Below, in pieces: positions 37,678 to 44,552 of a DNA stretch of 64,000 nt. Below the pieces are notes generated by a model. It saw nothing but the letters and a program-made list of their open reading frames with translations. It was not told the origin of the DNA and did not search any database. Made by a program: the position numbers and the translations under genes. Positions within the stretch are counted from its first letter, which is position 1. Each line of letters opens with the position of its first letter. The stretch is from Paenibacillus psychroresistens (GTDB lineage: Bacteria > Bacillota > Bacilli > Paenibacillales > NBRC-103111): the NCBI RefSeq assembly GCF_009728935.1, contig NZ_CP034235.1, positions 1,836,001-1,900,000 on the forward strand. Reading direction: 5' to 3'.

Positions 37678-37794
37678 ATGATTGAAATTAATTCTTTGAA
37701 TCCTTTTTGGCAGTCCATAGGTATGTTCTTGTTTATAGCTGTGTTTATTTGCTTAGCTTGGTGTATTTATGATGCAACACATGAGACCAAATAA
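37678..37794 (+). CDS. Small membrane protein of 38 residues
   Basis: A short frame with full gene furniture: a SigA-like promoter (37602-37630), AAGGTGA 7 bases before ATG 37678, and a strong terminator after the stop (37817-37860). The product begins MIEINSLNPFW and has a single membrane helix (about 12-31, MFLFIAVFICLAWCIY) and a short charged tail ending HETK. No family is recognised. Single-pass proteins of this size often bind a larger membrane complex; nothing here says which. Confidence 0.65.
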   Translation: MIEINSLNPFWQSIGMFLFIAVFICLAWCIYDATHETK

Positions 37795-37816
37795 ATTCGA
37801 CCTGCCCGATAAATAA

Positions 37817-37860
37817 ACACCCCCCAATTCATTTGAAATAATGAATTGAGGGGTGTTTTG
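37817..37860. terminator. Terminator between the small membrane protein and psd
   Basis: ACACCCC...AATTCAT pairs with ATGAATT...GGGGTGT around an 8-base loop, followed by TTTTG. It probably serves both convergent genes. Confidence 0.85.
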
Positions 37861-37896
37861 TGTTTATGTATGGGATAATCGTTATCTATTGGAGCT

Positions 37897-38703
37897 TTAT
37901 TCGTGTTTTAGATGAAGCTGACCTAGGGCTTCGCCCATTTTCACCTTACTGCCCACCATGAGATCAGCTTTGCAAGTAAACGTATTATTTTCTAATAGTA
38001 AAACCACCGTAGAGCCAAATTCAAAATAGGCTAATTCATCACCAATCACTAAGGCTTCTGGCAGAGGATTCACATATTGAATACTGCTTACATTCATCGC
38101 GCCAACCTTTACCACAGCAAGTTCCCCGTACTCATGCTGCACATAAGTCACTAATCGCTCATTACGACTTAGAACGGTTCGCATGTAACGCAGCCCAAAT
38201 TCATTGACAGGATAGACTTTACCGGGAATATGTTCTTTCTCAATAATCCTGCCGCTGATCGGTGTATGAATACGATGATAATCAGTAGGACTTAAATACA
38301 GTACAAAATAAAAGCCATCGGTATAATTCACCACACGAGGTGACTGATTCAACAATTGCTCTAATGTATAATTCTGACCTTTAATATTAAGAAGCTGGCC
38401 ATCTTGAATTGGCCCCATACCCGTAATGGCAGCATCAACCGGACTTGCTAAGCTCAGAACCCCCTTATCTATGGGGCGTAAGCCTATTTTTAATCTTCTT
38501 GTAAAAAAGTCATTTAATGAACGGTACTCTTTCCAATGTTTTTCTGCATCCTCTAAACGAATACCATAGGTTTTGGCAAACCAAGGAATCAAGCGACGAC
38601 TTAATGATGATTTAGCAAAAGATCCCGTGACTCTAGAGATAGATTTGCGAGAAGAAAGCTCAGTTAACAAACGAAAAAATGGCTTTGCCATGGAATAACT
38701 CAC
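37897..38703 (-). CDS. psd: Phosphatidylserine decarboxylase
   Basis: A 268-residue membrane-associated enzyme that makes phosphatidylethanolamine from phosphatidylserine. The proenzyme cuts itself at the FGST motif to give an N-terminal pyruvoyl group; here YFEFGSTVVLL places the cut before Ser231. Other family segments are LYLSPTDYHRIHTPI (catalytic histidines) and SPVDA. GTG 38703 and ATG 38691 are both possible starts; AGGTGAG before the ATG suits the shorter form. No phosphatidylserine synthase gene is adjacent. Confidence 0.92.
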   Translation of the reverse strand: MSYSMAKPFFRLLTELSSRKSISRVTGSFAKSSLSRRLIPWFAKTYGIRLEDAEKHWKEYRSLNDFFTRRLKIGLRPIDKGVLSLASPVDAAITGMGPIQDGQLLNIKGQNYTLEQLLNQSPRVVNYTDGFYFVLYLSPTDYHRIHTPISGRIIEKEHIPGKVYPVNEFGLRYMRTVLSRNERLVTYVQHEYGELAVVKVGAMNVSSIQYVNPLPEALVIGDELAYFEFGSTVVLLLENNTFTCKADLMVGSKVKMGEALGQLHLKHE

Positions 38704-39067
38704 CTGTTCCTTCTGAACTGATTTACATGAATACTTCGATATATAGTGACACAGAACATCATAGATTGCAATCCTTGAAAATTATATCGCTCCTGAATTA
38801 GGAAGGAGTTTGGTGATTTATTCCTTGATAATATAATTAATCTTACGAGCATGCGATTTTCTATTATTTTTTAAGAGAAATAATTATTTCTATAACCGGA
38901 GTAATTATTTATTTATCAATAGTGCGATTTCGACAAAAATAGAAGAGATTCTCACAATAATCACTCCATGAAGTGACAACTTAATCAAGATGCTTGATTT
39001 ATAATACAAAGGGTGATGTTCATAAAACGCGAATACATAGAGAAAACAGTAGATGGAGTGAGAAACA
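38704..39067. other. AT-rich intergenic region between psd and a 57-residue gene
   Basis: About 360 bases. It holds an AT-rich inverted repeat AAATAATTA/TAATTATTT (38878-38910) and a TATAAT box (39000-39005) that could serve the small gene, though a well-spaced -35 is not clear. No reading frame is supported. Confidence 0.4.
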
Positions 39068-39241
39068 ATGGATAATCAAAAGATTAGTCTTGATATTCGC
39101 ACGATTTTGACGCAGCTGAACATTGACTACGAGAGATTTACAGAATGGGAAGAGAATAACCACGAGGCGGGGTTATGGGAAACGGAATGGCTAGAGAGTC
39201 CGGAAGAATCAGACCAGCAAGTAGCAGCAACCCAAAGCTAA
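39068..39241 (+). CDS. Acidic hypothetical protein, 57 residues
   Basis: A short frame with GGAGTGAG before ATG 39068. The product starts MDNQKISLDIR and is strongly acidic, rich in Glu and Trp (WEENN, WETEW) with a Gln/Ala tail and no cysteine or membrane segment. It ends before a hairpin shared with the convergent XRE gene. No family is recognised. Confidence 0.55.
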   Translation: MDNQKISLDIRTILTQLNIDYERFTEWEENNHEAGLWETEWLESPEESDQQVAATQS

Positions 39242-39255
39242 GCAGATAATAGAAG

Positions 39256-39292
39256 GCTAGCTCACAAGCAGATAAACAACTTGAGAGCTAGC
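39256..39292. terminator. Weak bidirectional hairpin between convergent small genes
   Basis: GCTAGCTC pairs perfectly with GAGCTAGC around 21 bases; only a weak T-rich stretch follows. Confidence 0.45.
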
Positions 39293-39312
39293 TGATTTAG
39301 TCTTATGCTGAT

Positions 39313-39681
39313 TTAGTTCATTGCACGGTCTGCGCGGATAAAGGCGATGAACCGTTTGGCTTCTTCGACAGTTAGCTTTCTGCCATCGATGGTAAGAGCA
39401 TATTTATCAAGGAGATCTTGATCCGATAGCTCTAACCCTTCAACAAATTGTTTGACATTAGAGTCAGTAATTCTTGAAGTGTCCTGAACTCCACCCATTA
39501 GGAAATCAATGGATACTTGAAAATATGTTGCAATACGTTGCAAGGTTTCATAGTCTGGCTCTCTACGATTATTCTCATAATGAGAAAGAGCAGCGCGGTT
39601 GATTCCTAATTTCTGTGAAAGCTCTTCTTGGGTTAATTTTCTTTCATCTCGCAATTGAGCTATCCGATTACCATATTTCAT
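39313..39681 (-). CDS. XRE-family helix-turn-helix repressor
   Basis: A 122-residue regulator. The N-terminal Xre/Cro helix-turn-helix (about 3-62) reads LTQEELSQKLGINRAALSHY at its core, followed by a helical C-terminal half that likely dimerises. ATG 39681 has AGGAGG 10 bases upstream; the frame is open to TTG 39702, but that lies on the binding site itself. The gene is divergent from a PilZ-like gene. An inverted repeat between them is repeated in the promoter of the zinc-ribbon gene at 40393, so this protein is the natural candidate to bind those sites (inference). Confidence 0.87.
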   Translation of the reverse strand: MKYGNRIAQLRDERKLTQEELSQKLGINRAALSHYENNRREPDYETLQRIATYFQVSIDFLMGGVQDTSRITDSNVKQFVEGLELSDQDLLDKYALTIDGRKLTVEEAKRFIAFIRADRAMN

Positions 39682-39724
39682 TGATGCAAATCCTCCTAAC
39701 AAACACGATTAATCAATTCGTTAA

Positions 39725-39753
39725 ATTATACTAATTGTAATTATACACTACAA
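39725..39753 (-). promoter_or_regulatory. Promoter of the XRE gene
   Basis: On the minus strand TTGTAG and TATAAT are spaced by 17 bases, 44 bases before the XRE start codon. Confidence 0.5.
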
Positions 39754-39807
39754 ATAGCGGATGTAACCATGAAATTAACAAAAAATTCATCGAACTAGAC
39801 TTATATG

Positions 39808-39822
39808 GATACGAAATGTATC
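39808..39822. promoter_or_regulatory. Operator 1, GATAC-GAAAT-GTATC
   Basis: A perfect inverted repeat in the XRE/PilZ intergenic region, 51 bases before the PilZ-like gene. The identical 15-mer is found at 40311-40325. Confidence 0.65.
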
Positions 39823-39872
39823 TTTGTTTCTGTTAATAGCTACTACTAAAGAATCTTAAAGGAGCTAAACGT

Positions 39873-40286
39873 ATGCAAAAAGAATTTCCGCATGCTGAAT
39901 TAAGTATAGTTGAGGTGAATGGTTGTCCGACCCAAAGCAGGATCACTTTAATTCGAGTAGATAAAATTAATGAAAGCGGCTTTAGCTTCGCATCTGCATT
40001 ACGATTTCCAGTCAACCCATTGGTTACTCTAAATCTTCGCTTATCTTTTCAGGATGAAACCATAGATTTACAAGGAACCATAAATGGGAGTCAATTCGAA
40101 GGGAATTCCAACCGCTTCCATATTATTTTTAATAATAATAAGCAGGTGAAATCTAAGCTGACTAGGATGCTCAGGAATTTTACAAAACAGTATGAGATAC
40201 TTCGTTTGAGAGCAGATCATTATTATAACTACAATATGGAAGAAGCCTATTCTCTTAAAAACAATCAGATTAATATATGTATGTAA
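39873..40286 (+). CDS. PilZ-like domain protein
   Basis: A 137-residue soluble protein. Its beta-rich core (about 20-90) has the PilZ-type layout: a strand ending in IRVDKINESGFSF, where PilZ proteins carry (D/N)xSxxG, then alternating strands and a final HIIFNNN strand. The leading RxxxR cyclic-di-GMP motif is not clear, so ligand binding is uncertain. A C-terminal basic helix and a Tyr/Asn-rich tail follow. AAAGGAG precedes ATG 39873. An operator lies in its promoter region. Confidence 0.6.
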   Translation: MQKEFPHAELSIVEVNGCPTQSRITLIRVDKINESGFSFASALRFPVNPLVTLNLRLSFQDETIDLQGTINGSQFEGNSNRFHIIFNNNKQVKSKLTRMLRNFTKQYEILRLRADHYYNYNMEEAYSLKNNQINICM

Positions 40287-40303
40287 ATAATGGTAAGAGG
40301 CGC

Positions 40304-40332
40304 TTGACACGATACGAAATGTATCTTATTAT
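40304..40332 (+). promoter_or_regulatory. Promoter of the zinc-ribbon gene
   Basis: TTGACA and TATTAT are separated by exactly 17 bases. The operator 40311-40325 fills the spacer, a classical layout for repression by steric block. Confidence 0.7.
40311..40325. promoter_or_regulatory. Operator 2, GATAC-GAAAT-GTATC
   Basis: Identical in all 15 bases to operator 1 and located between the -35 and -10 boxes of the zinc-ribbon gene. Confidence 0.7.
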
Positions 40333-40341
40333 AAAGTTATA

Positions 40342-40356
40342 AATACATAATGTATC
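40342..40356. promoter_or_regulatory. Operator 3, imperfect AATAC-ATAAT-GTATC
   Basis: Same half-sites and spacing as operators 1 and 2 with one changed base, just downstream of the expected transcription start. Its centre is 31 bases from that of operator 2, three helical turns. Confidence 0.5.
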
Positions 40357-40392
40357 GCATTAAAATGTGCAAGTATAAAGGATGGTTATAGA

Positions 40393-40614
40393 ATGAATAG
40401 AAAACAAGTCTTGTATTGTCTTGGCTGTGATCAATTAATTTCTCGTGAAAAGGCTAATAAGACCTTTCGCACTGGGTTTTATCGCGTGATCTATCCCTTG
40501 GCATTTTGTAATGATTGTGCGAAAAAGGCTGGAATCAGAGAACAAGAATTATATGAAGCCACAAAGCTCCCCTACACTGAAAGTACATTTGCAGAAACAC
40601 AAATAACGATTTAG
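40393..40614 (+). CDS. Small zinc-ribbon-like protein, 73 residues
   Basis: A small soluble protein with two CxxC pairs (Cys9/Cys12 in YCLGC and Cys39/Cys42 in FCNDC), spaced as in a zinc ribbon, with basic and aromatic residues between. No known family. AAAGGATGG precedes ATG 40393. A strong promoter with an internal operator and a perfect terminator make it a tightly controlled single gene. It could be a small regulator, an anti-repressor or a metal- or redox-responsive protein; the sequence does not decide. Confidence 0.65.
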   Translation: MNRKQVLYCLGCDQLISREKANKTFRTGFYRVIYPLAFCNDCAKKAGIREQELYEATKLPYTESTFAETQITI

Positions 40615-40636
40615 AAAATTCTATTCAACTAACTAC

Positions 40637-40683
40637 AAAAGGAAAGGTACTGAGGCAAAAGCCTTGGTACCTTTCCTTTTTAT
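40637..40683 (+). terminator. Rho-independent terminator of the zinc-ribbon gene
   Basis: AAAAGGAAAGGTAC pairs fully with GTACCTTTCCTTTT, with an inner GAGGC/GCCTT extension and a T-run. Confidence 0.9.
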
Positions 40684-40779
40684 AATTCTAAGGCTGTATA
40701 AGTTTCACTAATATACAATTCTTATAATTCCGGACAAACGCCGTCTTAGAAGACGGCATAGCCGTTTATCCTTGATTGT
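40682..40779 (+). ncRNA. Structured RNA-like element, copy 2
   Basis: Closely matches 6839-6943. It has the AATTCTAAG ... CTTATAATT hairpin enclosing GTATA/TATAC, then GGACAAACG, a hairpin GCCGTCT-TAGA-AGACGGC, and the tail GCCGTTTATCCTTGATT. GGACAAACG can pair with CGTTTATCC, enclosing the second hairpin. It lies just after a terminator and before the SGNH gene at 40832, so it would be transcribed in that gene's leader or alone. Confidence 0.5.
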
Positions 40780-40831
40780 AGTATTATGATAAAGTCACTT
40801 TTAAATTTGCTACAGAAAAGGAAGAATACTA

Positions 40832-41923
40832 GTGAAAGCCCTTCGATATGCCATTATTCTCATGATTCTAGTCCAACTTTTTCTCCCGTGGGCTATGCCT
40901 ACCAATCAAATCTATCATAATCGCATCGATTATAATATTACCAAAGAAAGTGATGAGAAGTTCGAACCTGCTCTTGAGCAAATAAAGCTAGAAATTAAGC
41001 ATAAGCATTTGAAGGATTATATCATTATTATTGGCGACTCTGTTCTCTATGGCAGTCCTGGTAATTCGGATCAAGCTGTCAATGCGTTTATGGAGGACTC
41101 AGCACGAAAATCACCGACTCAGTCCAAGCTGCGTATTTTTAATTTATCCTACCCATCCATGATGGCAGGTGATATCTATGTGATGCTGCTTAAGTTAGAT
41201 GAGCTAGGAATCTCTACAGATCATATTATGATTAATTTTAGGTATGCTAGCTTTGTAGCTAGAGATACTAATCCTCCAATTAAAGCTGTTTTCTGGCTGA
41301 TGAGGGATTTGAAATCTCTGGATTCTTCAGCCTATCAGCATATACTGCCACAAATGAAGGATAGTCATTATAAAGAGCCAGCCTTTTTCTATGGACAGTT
41401 TATGGATAAGCTTTATCATGATTTCTTACCTGAAATTAAACTCTATAGCTATAAGGATTACATCGTTAATATGTTGCAGAGGTCTAAGCTTAAGCTGCTC
41501 GGGCATAAATTGCCGGATGACGCAATACAATTTGGCGATCCAAGGCCGTGGACTGTAAAAGAGACCTTGACTAAATATGTACAGGGTGACGTGATTAAAA
41601 AAAGCTATTCGGATACTCCATTTAATATGACGGAATCCAACCCGGATATTTATTTTATAGAGAAGATCCTGAAGCATCAAGAAGGTAAGGAAACTATGGT
41701 TGTAATGAACGGTGCAAATCAAACTTTGCTGAAGCAATATGTGGAGAAGCCTGGCTATCAAACTAATTTGCAGGCAATTGATGCATATTTTCAACAAAAG
41801 CCTGTGAAGTATGTGAATTTGGAAGGAAAGATAGATGATTCCTTGTACACGGATCATACCCACTTTATTGCTGAGGGTTATAAAGCCATGGCTGATTTGT
41901 TGTGGCCGTACTATGCGAAATAA
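40832..41923 (+). CDS. Membrane-anchored SGNH-hydrolase-like protein (DltD/AlgJ-like), partner of MBOAT
   Basis: A 363-residue protein with an N-terminal signal anchor (about 4-20) and an outside SGNH-type domain. Block I reads IIIGDSVLYGS with the likely nucleophile serine, and the C-terminal block reads DHTHFIAEGY with the catalytic Asp-His pair. GTG 40832 has AAGGAAG upstream. The MBOAT acyltransferase gene follows after 13 bases. Such pairs move an acyl group across the membrane onto a surface polymer, as in alginate O-acetylation or teichoic-acid D-alanylation. No dltA or dltC is present, so O-acetylation of a glycan is more likely. Confidence 0.75.
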   Translation: MKALRYAIILMILVQLFLPWAMPTNQIYHNRIDYNITKESDEKFEPALEQIKLEIKHKHLKDYIIIIGDSVLYGSPGNSDQAVNAFMEDSARKSPTQSKLRIFNLSYPSMMAGDIYVMLLKLDELGISTDHIMINFRYASFVARDTNPPIKAVFWLMRDLKSLDSSAYQHILPQMKDSHYKEPAFFYGQFMDKLYHDFLPEIKLYSYKDYIVNMLQRSKLKLLGHKLPDDAIQFGDPRPWTVKETLTKYVQGDVIKKSYSDTPFNMTESNPDIYFIEKILKHQEGKETMVVMNGANQTLLKQYVEKPGYQTNLQAIDAYFQQKPVKYVNLEGKIDDSLYTDHTHFIAEGYKAMADLLWPYYAK

Positions 41924-41936
41924 AGGAGAATTCTAA

Positions 41937-43361
41937 ATGCTGTTTCATACACCTGAATTTTTTGTGCTGCTGCTTGTAACTCTAGTACTCTATTATTTAA
42001 TGCCGCGGCGGCGAACGATCTTGCTTTCAGTTGCGAATATAATATTCTATAGCGTCAGTGGACTGGGTTTTCTAGTCTTGTTTCTATCCATTACTACGAT
42101 AACCTACTTGTGTTCTTTAATGCTGCAAGGACGGTATCGACGGATTGTCCTTTGGTTTGCGATTACAATTAATGTTATTGATATCGCCTTTTTTAAGTAT
42201 TCATTATTCCTGCTGCATAACTTAGAGCGTGTTTTTAACATCCAATTGGTGGCAACTAATTCATTCTGGGTTTCAATCGTACTTCCAGTAGGGATATCCT
42301 TTTACACATTTGAATTAATTTCCTATATAGTTGATGTCTATAAACAGAAAACCAAGCCAGCTAAATCGCTTCTGGACTTTTGGATTTTCATTGCCTTTTT
42401 TGCTCATTTAATTGCTGGTCCAATTATGAGGGGACAGGAATTTATTCCACAAATTAATGGCATGAAATCGATTCGACTGAAGCTGAGTAATTTTAAAATC
42501 GGGATTTTTTATTTGGTACTCGGATTGTCTAAGAAGATTCTCTTAGCTGATAATTTATCACCACTCGTAAATCGATTCTTCGAGCATCCCGAGGTATTGG
42601 ATGGCTCTGGAGGATGGATTGGCAGTTATTTATTTGCCTTTCAAATTTATTTCGATTTTTCAGCATATAGTGATATGGCAGTTGGGATTGGTTATTTGTT
42701 TGGATTAGAGCTTCCACGCAATTTCTTGACTCCTTATTTAAGCGCCAGTGCAACTGAGTTTTGGCGAAGGTGGCATATTACCTTATCCAGCTGGATTCGC
42801 GATTACATCTATATCTCATTAGGCGGTTCACGACGAGGAGAATTTAGAAAATACATAAATTTATTTTTGGCTATGACCTTGTCAGGTATCTGGCATGGCG
42901 CCCAATGGACCTTCGTAATGTGGGGGATGTTCCATGGCGGGCTGCTAGTTGCCCATAATTTATTTATGAAGCTGAAGACCAAGCTAAAGCTCACGTGGCT
43001 GGATAATTCGTTCATTTATCGAATAATAGCAGTTGTTATTTTCTTTCAATTGACATGCTTAGGCTGGATTTTATTCCGCGTACATAATTGGCATACCGCT
43101 TTGGTTGTGATCCATCGCATGCTTTCCTTACAGGCTTTTCACGTTCCTCAACCTTATTATAAATATCTTGTCATTGTTATAGGACTGTTTGCGCTGCATA
43201 TTATAGAGTATTACCTGATCACGTACTCTCCAAAAATCTCTCTGACTTGGCATCGAATATTTCCAGCTCCGATCCGGGCTGTATTCTATGTTCTAATTGT
43301 TTCTATTCTGATTATTTTCATTAAAGACAAGGTTAGTGGGTTCATTTATTTTCAGTTTTAG
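41937..43361 (+). CDS. MBOAT family O-acyltransferase (AlgI/DltB-like)
   Basis: A 474-residue polytopic membrane protein. The MBOAT core is clear: FWRRWHITLSSWIRDYIY and SGIWHGAQWTFVMWGMFHG, in which the histidine of IWHG is the family's catalytic residue. About 11 hydrophobic segments are present. It takes an acyl group, probably acetyl, from the cytoplasm and passes it outside with the help of the SGNH partner just upstream. AAGGAG precedes ATG 41937. The acceptor polymer is not evident from the neighbours. Confidence 0.88.
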   Translation: MLFHTPEFFVLLLVTLVLYYLMPRRRTILLSVANIIFYSVSGLGFLVLFLSITTITYLCSLMLQGRYRRIVLWFAITINVIDIAFFKYSLFLLHNLERVFNIQLVATNSFWVSIVLPVGISFYTFELISYIVDVYKQKTKPAKSLLDFWIFIAFFAHLIAGPIMRGQEFIPQINGMKSIRLKLSNFKIGIFYLVLGLSKKILLADNLSPLVNRFFEHPEVLDGSGGWIGSYLFAFQIYFDFSAYSDMAVGIGYLFGLELPRNFLTPYLSASATEFWRRWHITLSSWIRDYIYISLGGSRRGEFRKYINLFLAMTLSGIWHGAQWTFVMWGMFHGGLLVAHNLFMKLKTKLKLTWLDNSFIYRIIAVVIFFQLTCLGWILFRVHNWHTALVVIHRMLSLQAFHVPQPYYKYLVIVIGLFALHIIEYYLITYSPKISLTWHRIFPAPIRAVFYVLIVSILIIFIKDKVSGFIYFQF

Positions 43362-43464
43362 TGTGAACTATTACATAACATAATGGTAACCATCAAAATG
43401 ATTGGATAATACAACAGCTACATTCGTGTTATGTTAGTATTACTTATTTAGGAGGTCATACATT

Positions 43465-44334
43465 ATGCTAACTGAACCTGAGATCAAAGGAATTTGGATA
43501 CCGTTAATTACTCCTCTTAATCTGGATGATGAAGTAGATCATGCTTCATTTGAACGTTTTATTCAACGATTGCCGCTGTTTGATATTCAAGGGCTTGTGC
43601 TGAATGGTACAACAGGCGAATCACCAACGATCGCAATACACGAAATTGTAAATATTCTCGAAACGGTTCGCAAGAGTATAGGCTCAGCCCCCTTGCCGCT
43701 AATGATCGGAACTGGAACGAATGATACGGCTGGAACCATTAGGCGAACAGAGCAAGCGGGTCTTCTCGGAGCAGATGCAGCCTTGGTTGTTGTTCCCTAT
43801 TACAGTCGACCTTCTCAAGCAGGCATTATTGAGCATTACCGCAAGGTAGCTGAAGTGGGTGTTCCCATTATGGTCTATGATATCCCAGGGCGAACGGGAG
43901 TAAGCTTAACGGTGGATACACTGCGAACTCTTTTTGAAATCGATGGAATAGTGGGTTTAAAAGATAGCACGGGTAGTACGGAGATGACATCCAAGCTTGT
44001 GAGCTATGATGCTAAGCCGATTCTCTGTGGAGAGGATATTCTATTCCTTGATGCATTGAGGAGCGGGGCAAGCGGCGGGATGGCTGCATCGGCTAATGTG
44101 CTGGCTAAAGAATTTGCTGGCATCTATAATCTCTTTAAGTCTGGTGAGCATGATGCCGCTAAAGCTGATTTTACTGAACTAATTCCACTTATAAATCTGC
44201 TGTTCAAGGAATCCAACCCTGCCCCGTTGAAATGGCTATTGGCACAGAAAGGTTGGATATCCAGTGATCGGCTACGCCTTCCGATGCTTGGAATTAGTGA
44301 GCAGCTGCAGCAGGAGCTTAGTTTTTATGTATAA
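43465..44334 (+). CDS. dapA: Dihydrodipicolinate synthase-type aldolase
   Basis: A 289-residue class I aldolase of the DapA/NanA superfamily, which condenses pyruvate with an aldehyde. Lys166 in GLKDSTGS forms the Schiff base, the tyrosine in MVYDIPGRTG assists, and LNGTTGES binds the pyruvate carboxylate. The arginine of IPGRTG favours a true DapA (lysine and dipicolinate pathway). Other dap genes are not adjacent, so this may be a paralogue; a related keto-acid aldolase cannot be excluded. AGGAGG precedes ATG 43465. Confidence 0.82.
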   Translation: MLTEPEIKGIWIPLITPLNLDDEVDHASFERFIQRLPLFDIQGLVLNGTTGESPTIAIHEIVNILETVRKSIGSAPLPLMIGTGTNDTAGTIRRTEQAGLLGADAALVVVPYYSRPSQAGIIEHYRKVAEVGVPIMVYDIPGRTGVSLTVDTLRTLFEIDGIVGLKDSTGSTEMTSKLVSYDAKPILCGEDILFLDALRSGASGGMAASANVLAKEFAGIYNLFKSGEHDAAKADFTELIPLINLLFKESNPAPLKWLLAQKGWISSDRLRLPMLGISEQLQQELSFYV

Positions 44335-44370
44335 GATTCATCAGTGAAGTGGCATAGATTATTTTACGAA

Positions 44371-44424
44371 CATCGTGAAGGTTACATTACTCCAGAAGGG
44401 GGAATATAACCTTCACGATGTTTA
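44371..44424 (+). terminator. Rho-independent terminator after the dapA-type gene
   Basis: CATCGTGAAGGTTA pairs perfectly with TAACCTTCACGATG around 22 bases, followed by TTTATTT. Confidence 0.85.
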
Positions 44425-44552
44425 TTTGTGTATCTAAAGCGAGCCGAAAGCAACTTAATTTATAGATTAGTGTGACCGAGATCTGGGTGAATGAATATGT
44501 TACAGATGACTATTCTTTTTAAAACGTGCACTACTGAGAAAGGAGCCGATTT

